20,811 nucleotides of DNA from Suillus spraguei (lineage: Eukaryota; Basidiomycota; Agaricomycetes; Boletales; Suillaceae): the NCBI GenBank assembly GCA_016800925.1, contig JABCPU010000942.1, positions 1 through 20,811 on the forward strand, in the 5' to 3' direction. Of the stretch, positions 17,813 to 20,811 are shown one piece after another. Position 1 is the first letter of the stretch. Each line of letters begins with the position of its first letter. Under the pieces are notes generated by a model. It was not told the DNA's origin, made no database searches, and saw only the letters and a program-made list of their open reading frames with translations. The position numbers were made by a program, and so were the translations under genes.

Positions 17813-19186
17813 TCACCGCCTGGCACTGCCACGACCGTAGCCAGCTTGGAGATTGTCGAGCTCGGCTTCCAGCGTTTTGATAGCACTGTGTGCCATTTCC
17901 AAGTCCTTGTTGAGACGATCCCGTTCGGCAATAAGCTACAGGAGATGTGAGATAGCATCACCGGTAGGTTCGGAGTTCACTTACGTGTTGCTCCATTGTC
18001 TGAAGCGGGCTTCTTCGGCCTTGACCTGTTCCGTAAAACGCTTCCTGAGCGACTCTTCCTCCTCCTTGAACTTGGGGTTGTCCACTTTCTTGACCTTGGG
18101 CTCGCCAAACTTCCTAGTCTCCATCTGTTGCTGCCTGTAGTTCTCGTAGTGCAACTCCTCTGTCGTCGAGATGAGGTCGAGCATGTGTGTACGGATAAGT
18201 AGAGAGCGCAGCTTGCGGAAATCGCAGTGATTTTCATTCTCAACTTCAGCGACACCCCAGAGGTACTCGCGACCCTTGACGAGGCGACCATCAGGGGTCT
18301 GGACGTCTTCAGTCGAGCCAATGATTGAGAAGGGGATGGCGTCAGTGAGCATGCGTGCATGCTCGGCAGCAGTCTCGTCATCGGTTTCAACGGGGGGTTG
18401 GTAAATGCGAATTCCTGGGGGGCGATGACTTCCGGACGCTTGTTTGAAGAGGAACAAGTCATTTTGCGTGAGGGTGTCTGCTTTCGCAACAACAGGATGA
18501 GGTTCACACGCGTGCCGAGGCGCTTCATTATCTCGATATCAAGCGGCTTCAGGCTGAAATGTAGTCAGTGTCTGACGATGATTCAGAAAGTATACATCAA
18601 CTTACGTGTGTCCAGTGGGCCGGATGAAGTAGAGGCAAGCGTGGACCCTGAGGTCAATCTTTTCGTTGCGCTGGGGCTGCTGCTCCTGACGCATATATGC
18701 TTCGTGTTGGTCATCAATGAAGTCGACGATTGGTGACCAGGAATCACGGTTGTTGACATAGTCACCAAACCCGGGGGTGTCTATGACGGTAAGTTTGACC
18801 TTAAACTGCTTTTCCTCAAGCTCAGCCTTGATGATTTCGACCTCAGTGAGTTTGTCGAGTTGCTTGTGGTGCCGCCTGTTGTAGTTCCTAGGAGGAGACA
18901 ACTCGGTGGTGAAAAGCGTGTTCACCAAGGTTGTCTTCCCGAGACCCGACTCGCCTAGGACGTATCAAGTAAGCAGAAAGGCCTACCTCACTGGAGACAC
19001 GCCACACTCACCAACAACCATCATAGTGAAGTGTGCACCATGTTTGGCGACGATTTTGTGCCTCTAGATTGCGTGGAAGACAGTGGTCAGTAAAAATAAG
19101 ATAAATGTCAAGAGAAGCTCCCTACCTGGTTGGGAAGGGTTAGCGATACCAATGCCATCAAAAGAGGGTGCTGGTGCGGACGACAT
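17813..19186 (-). CDS. Septin (GTP-binding cytoskeletal protein), with one-base indels
   Basis: Septins are GTPases that polymerise into filaments at bud necks, septa and hyphal tips. Exons (minus strand) are 19126-19186, 19012-19063, 18606-18954, 17985-18553 and 17813-17935, with introns of 62, 57, 52 and 49 nt, all GT...AG. The start MSSAPAPSFDGIGIAN is followed by RHKIVAKHGAHFTMMVV, the P-loop GESGLGKT split by intron 2, the switch region DTPGFGDYVNN, FIRPTGHT|LKPLDIEIMKRLG, the G4 motif AKAD, the septin unique element (YLWGVAEVENENHCDF, then LLIRTHMLDLI) and a C-terminal coiled coil ending LEAELDNLQAGYGRGSARR. The frame as given needs six one-base corrections. Total exon length plus the net four missing bases is 1158, exactly 386 codons. 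The family is certain; the Cdc3, Cdc10, Cdc11 or Cdc12 group was not settled. Confidence 0.93.
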
Positions 19187-20692
19187 GACTCAATTTTAAT
19201 GCTCTTGCTCAACAACAACGACAGCACTGACAGGTAACGATAGCTAGACGAACTTGCCAACTTTTGATATTGCCGATTTGGCATTATTTGATGTTATTTA
19301 TAATAACCTTAATAGTAGTTCTCCTTCTCAATATTTACAAACGGACGGTGCCGGTGAGGTCTTACAAACAACGACTCGATATTGTTTTACACAACTCAGT
19401 GCTAAGGTTCACATGGCCGCTATCAATACAGCTCCTCCAATCACTGATGCTACAATATATGCGAGCCGTGAACGTTTTAATCCTTCAATAATCTAGTCCA
19501 AGTATCATCACCATACAATATGTCGAACCTCACTTCCCCTTCGAAGATGATTATCTCTGGCAAGATATGTTTTGCCACATGCCAAAAATCTTCGAAAGTG
19601 ATCATATCCATCTATTTCAAGTACCTCCTGTCTTTGCTCATTTCGCGACCTCAATAGATACTATTTGTGAGTACGCTGGATAACGAATTGACTACGAACC
19701 TAACATCCCGCAATGAACCTGAAGTTCTTCAAGGAACGCATCGAGAAAGTGAAGCTCCACCAACCTAGTCAAACACCCTCGCAACCAGCATGGCTACACG
19801 TTAATTCTCAATAATGATATCTGATTCAACGATAAAAAAACCTGCGATGTGAAGTTTGTGAGTGCGAATTTGCCTGACGACCGAGGTTGCCACAGTGTTA
19901 CAGGCAGTTAGAAGCATATGCTTGATGACTCCTGCCGCTAATGTCAAGGAAGGAACTTTGCGCTGACAACCCTGCAGTTGGCAATGTAACGATGACAAAG
20001 TCCAGAGTCCAAGCTACCCCGACACTCGCCATCATACCGGCATCAAATTGTTGCGTTCTCTCAACGGGAATGCCAATCAGGAATGTTGACTGAGCCTGTG
20101 TACAAGATTTTATCGCATAAGAAGAATAAGTCACATCTTTTGACCTCGTTACTTTGAAGTTGACCCCAGGTCCCTGAATTCCGAGGCTTGCTTTATCATT
20201 TCTTCTAAGAGCTGCATCTGAACGTTGAACTGTAAGAGAGCCATGATGAGTTTTCGTGGTATTTCACCAGTGTGATCACTGCGATAGCAAATTAAATGAT
20301 TACTAAGGTACGCACTATCCGAACTTCGTCAGCTATTGACTCGTAGCTTTGACCCACGGAGTACAATAGACAATCAAATGAAGCTCACAATAACGTTGTG
20401 GAACCTGCGGCAAGTCGGATATGTTTCACCGCATCACAGAAGGTAAGCCTCACAACACAGTCCCACAGGCATCCAGACTTATTGGGGATCCTAGGGGTTT
20501 CCGTGGACGGCAGACTGTGGACTTGGAATATACAATAACATAATGCTTTGGCCCACAACCACAAGTGACTTTGAGACGTTGTGGACGGTGTGTTGTAGGT
20601 ACTTATAAGATCCTGTGTTTCTTGACTTTGATCTTGTACCTCCTCCTGCACTCGATTACTAGCTCACAAAGCTGAAAAAAAATACAGCTGTA
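19187..20692. other. Spacer between divergent genes, no clear gene
   Basis: This region lies between the septin start (minus strand) and a plus-strand gene start, so it should contain both promoters. No firm TATA box was identified. On the minus strand at about 19800-20134 there are two overlapping open stretches with hydrophobic segments (for example MASVGVAWTLDFVIVTLPTA) that could be a decayed membrane-protein fragment. The resemblance is too weak to name a family. The remaining open stretches look like chance. Confidence 0.35.
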
Positions 20693-20811
20693 ATGTCGAT
20701 TCACACCAAATATCAGAAACCCAACACAACCCCCGCGACTGCCACTACCTCAGACCCGAAGGGTAAAGGCAAGGAGAAGGAAGTCGATCCTTCTGTCATG
20801 AGGACATATTC
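20693..20811 (+). CDS. Unidentified protein, N-terminal fragment cut by the window edge
   Basis: The ATG at 20693 opens a frame that stays open to the end of the window: MSIHTKYQKPNTTPATATTS, then a lysine- and glutamate-rich stretch DPKGKGKEKEVDPSVMRTY. The KGKGKEKE type of charged linker is common near the start of basidiomycete proteins. The context GCTGTAATGTC and the absence of stops support a real start, but only 39 codons are visible and no domain can be named. It is transcribed away from the septin gene. Confidence 0.5.
   Translation, partial: MSIHTKYQKPNTTPATATTSDPKGKGKEKEVDPSVMRTY

Noticed and set aside
17853..18736. Plus-strand open stretches opposite the septin gene
   Set aside because: They are antisense to exons with unmistakable septin motifs.
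19254..19496. Two overlapping open stretches of about 80 codons upstream of the septin
   Set aside because: No motif in either frame. The region is the expected promoter area of the septin gene.
20385..20651. Minus-strand open stretch of 88 codons near the right edge
   Set aside because: No recognisable domain, and it lies in the probable promoter of the plus-strand gene at 20693.

Overview
The window looks like nuclear DNA of a mushroom-forming basidiomycete (Agaricomycete). The grounds are introns of about 45-70 nt with GT...AG ends, a fungal septin gene, a membrane-protein relic that I recognise from mushroom genomes (DUF3433-like), and fungal-type Ty3/gypsy, hAT and Tc1/mariner elements. 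No tRNA, rRNA, CRISPR array or bacterial-style operon was seen. Most of the window is transposon-derived. Only the septin gene and the start of a gene at the right edge look like working host genes.

Left part (1-6652): the 3' portion of a decayed Ty3/gypsy retrotransposon with a chromodomain integrase. In order it holds the linker before reverse transcriptase, RT, RNase H, integrase with chromodomain, an extra third ORF with a paired Cys/His knuckle, a polypurine tract and the 3' LTR (about 5756-6652). A 474-bp solo LTR of another element (2916-3389, 5-bp target duplication CGAAG) sits inside the integrase. The LTR ends about 4 bp from the broken end of a minus-strand Gln/Pro/Ala-rich gene (6657-7563), so the retrotransposon probably truncated that gene.

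Middle (7564-9642): AT-rich DNA with no convincing gene. It carries a dispersed repeat (8494-8659 and 8933-8955) whose second copy is at 17296-17463. An inverted-repeat, MITE-like element (8660-8932) interrupts only the first copy.

Nested insertion (9643-16156): a DUF3433-like multi-pass membrane protein gene is split in its second membrane segment by a hAT transposon (10129-14455) with a perfect 8-bp target duplication. Removing the hAT and one duplication restores that membrane segment in frame. The hAT carries a decayed BED-finger transposase that has lost its catalytic core, and is itself interrupted by a 1597-bp Tc1/mariner element (11101-12697). That element sits in a TA at the 5' splice site of a transposase intron. 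The insertion order is host gene, then hAT, then Tc1.

Right part (16157-20811): a short possible ricin-B-like lectin fragment, an intergenic stretch with the second dispersed-repeat copy, a five-exon minus-strand septin gene (17813-19186) with several one-base indels, a gene-poor spacer, and the 5' end of an unidentified gene (20693 to the window edge). The septin indels fall mostly in GGG/CCC runs. This leaves open whether some frameshifts in the window are assembly errors rather than decay.
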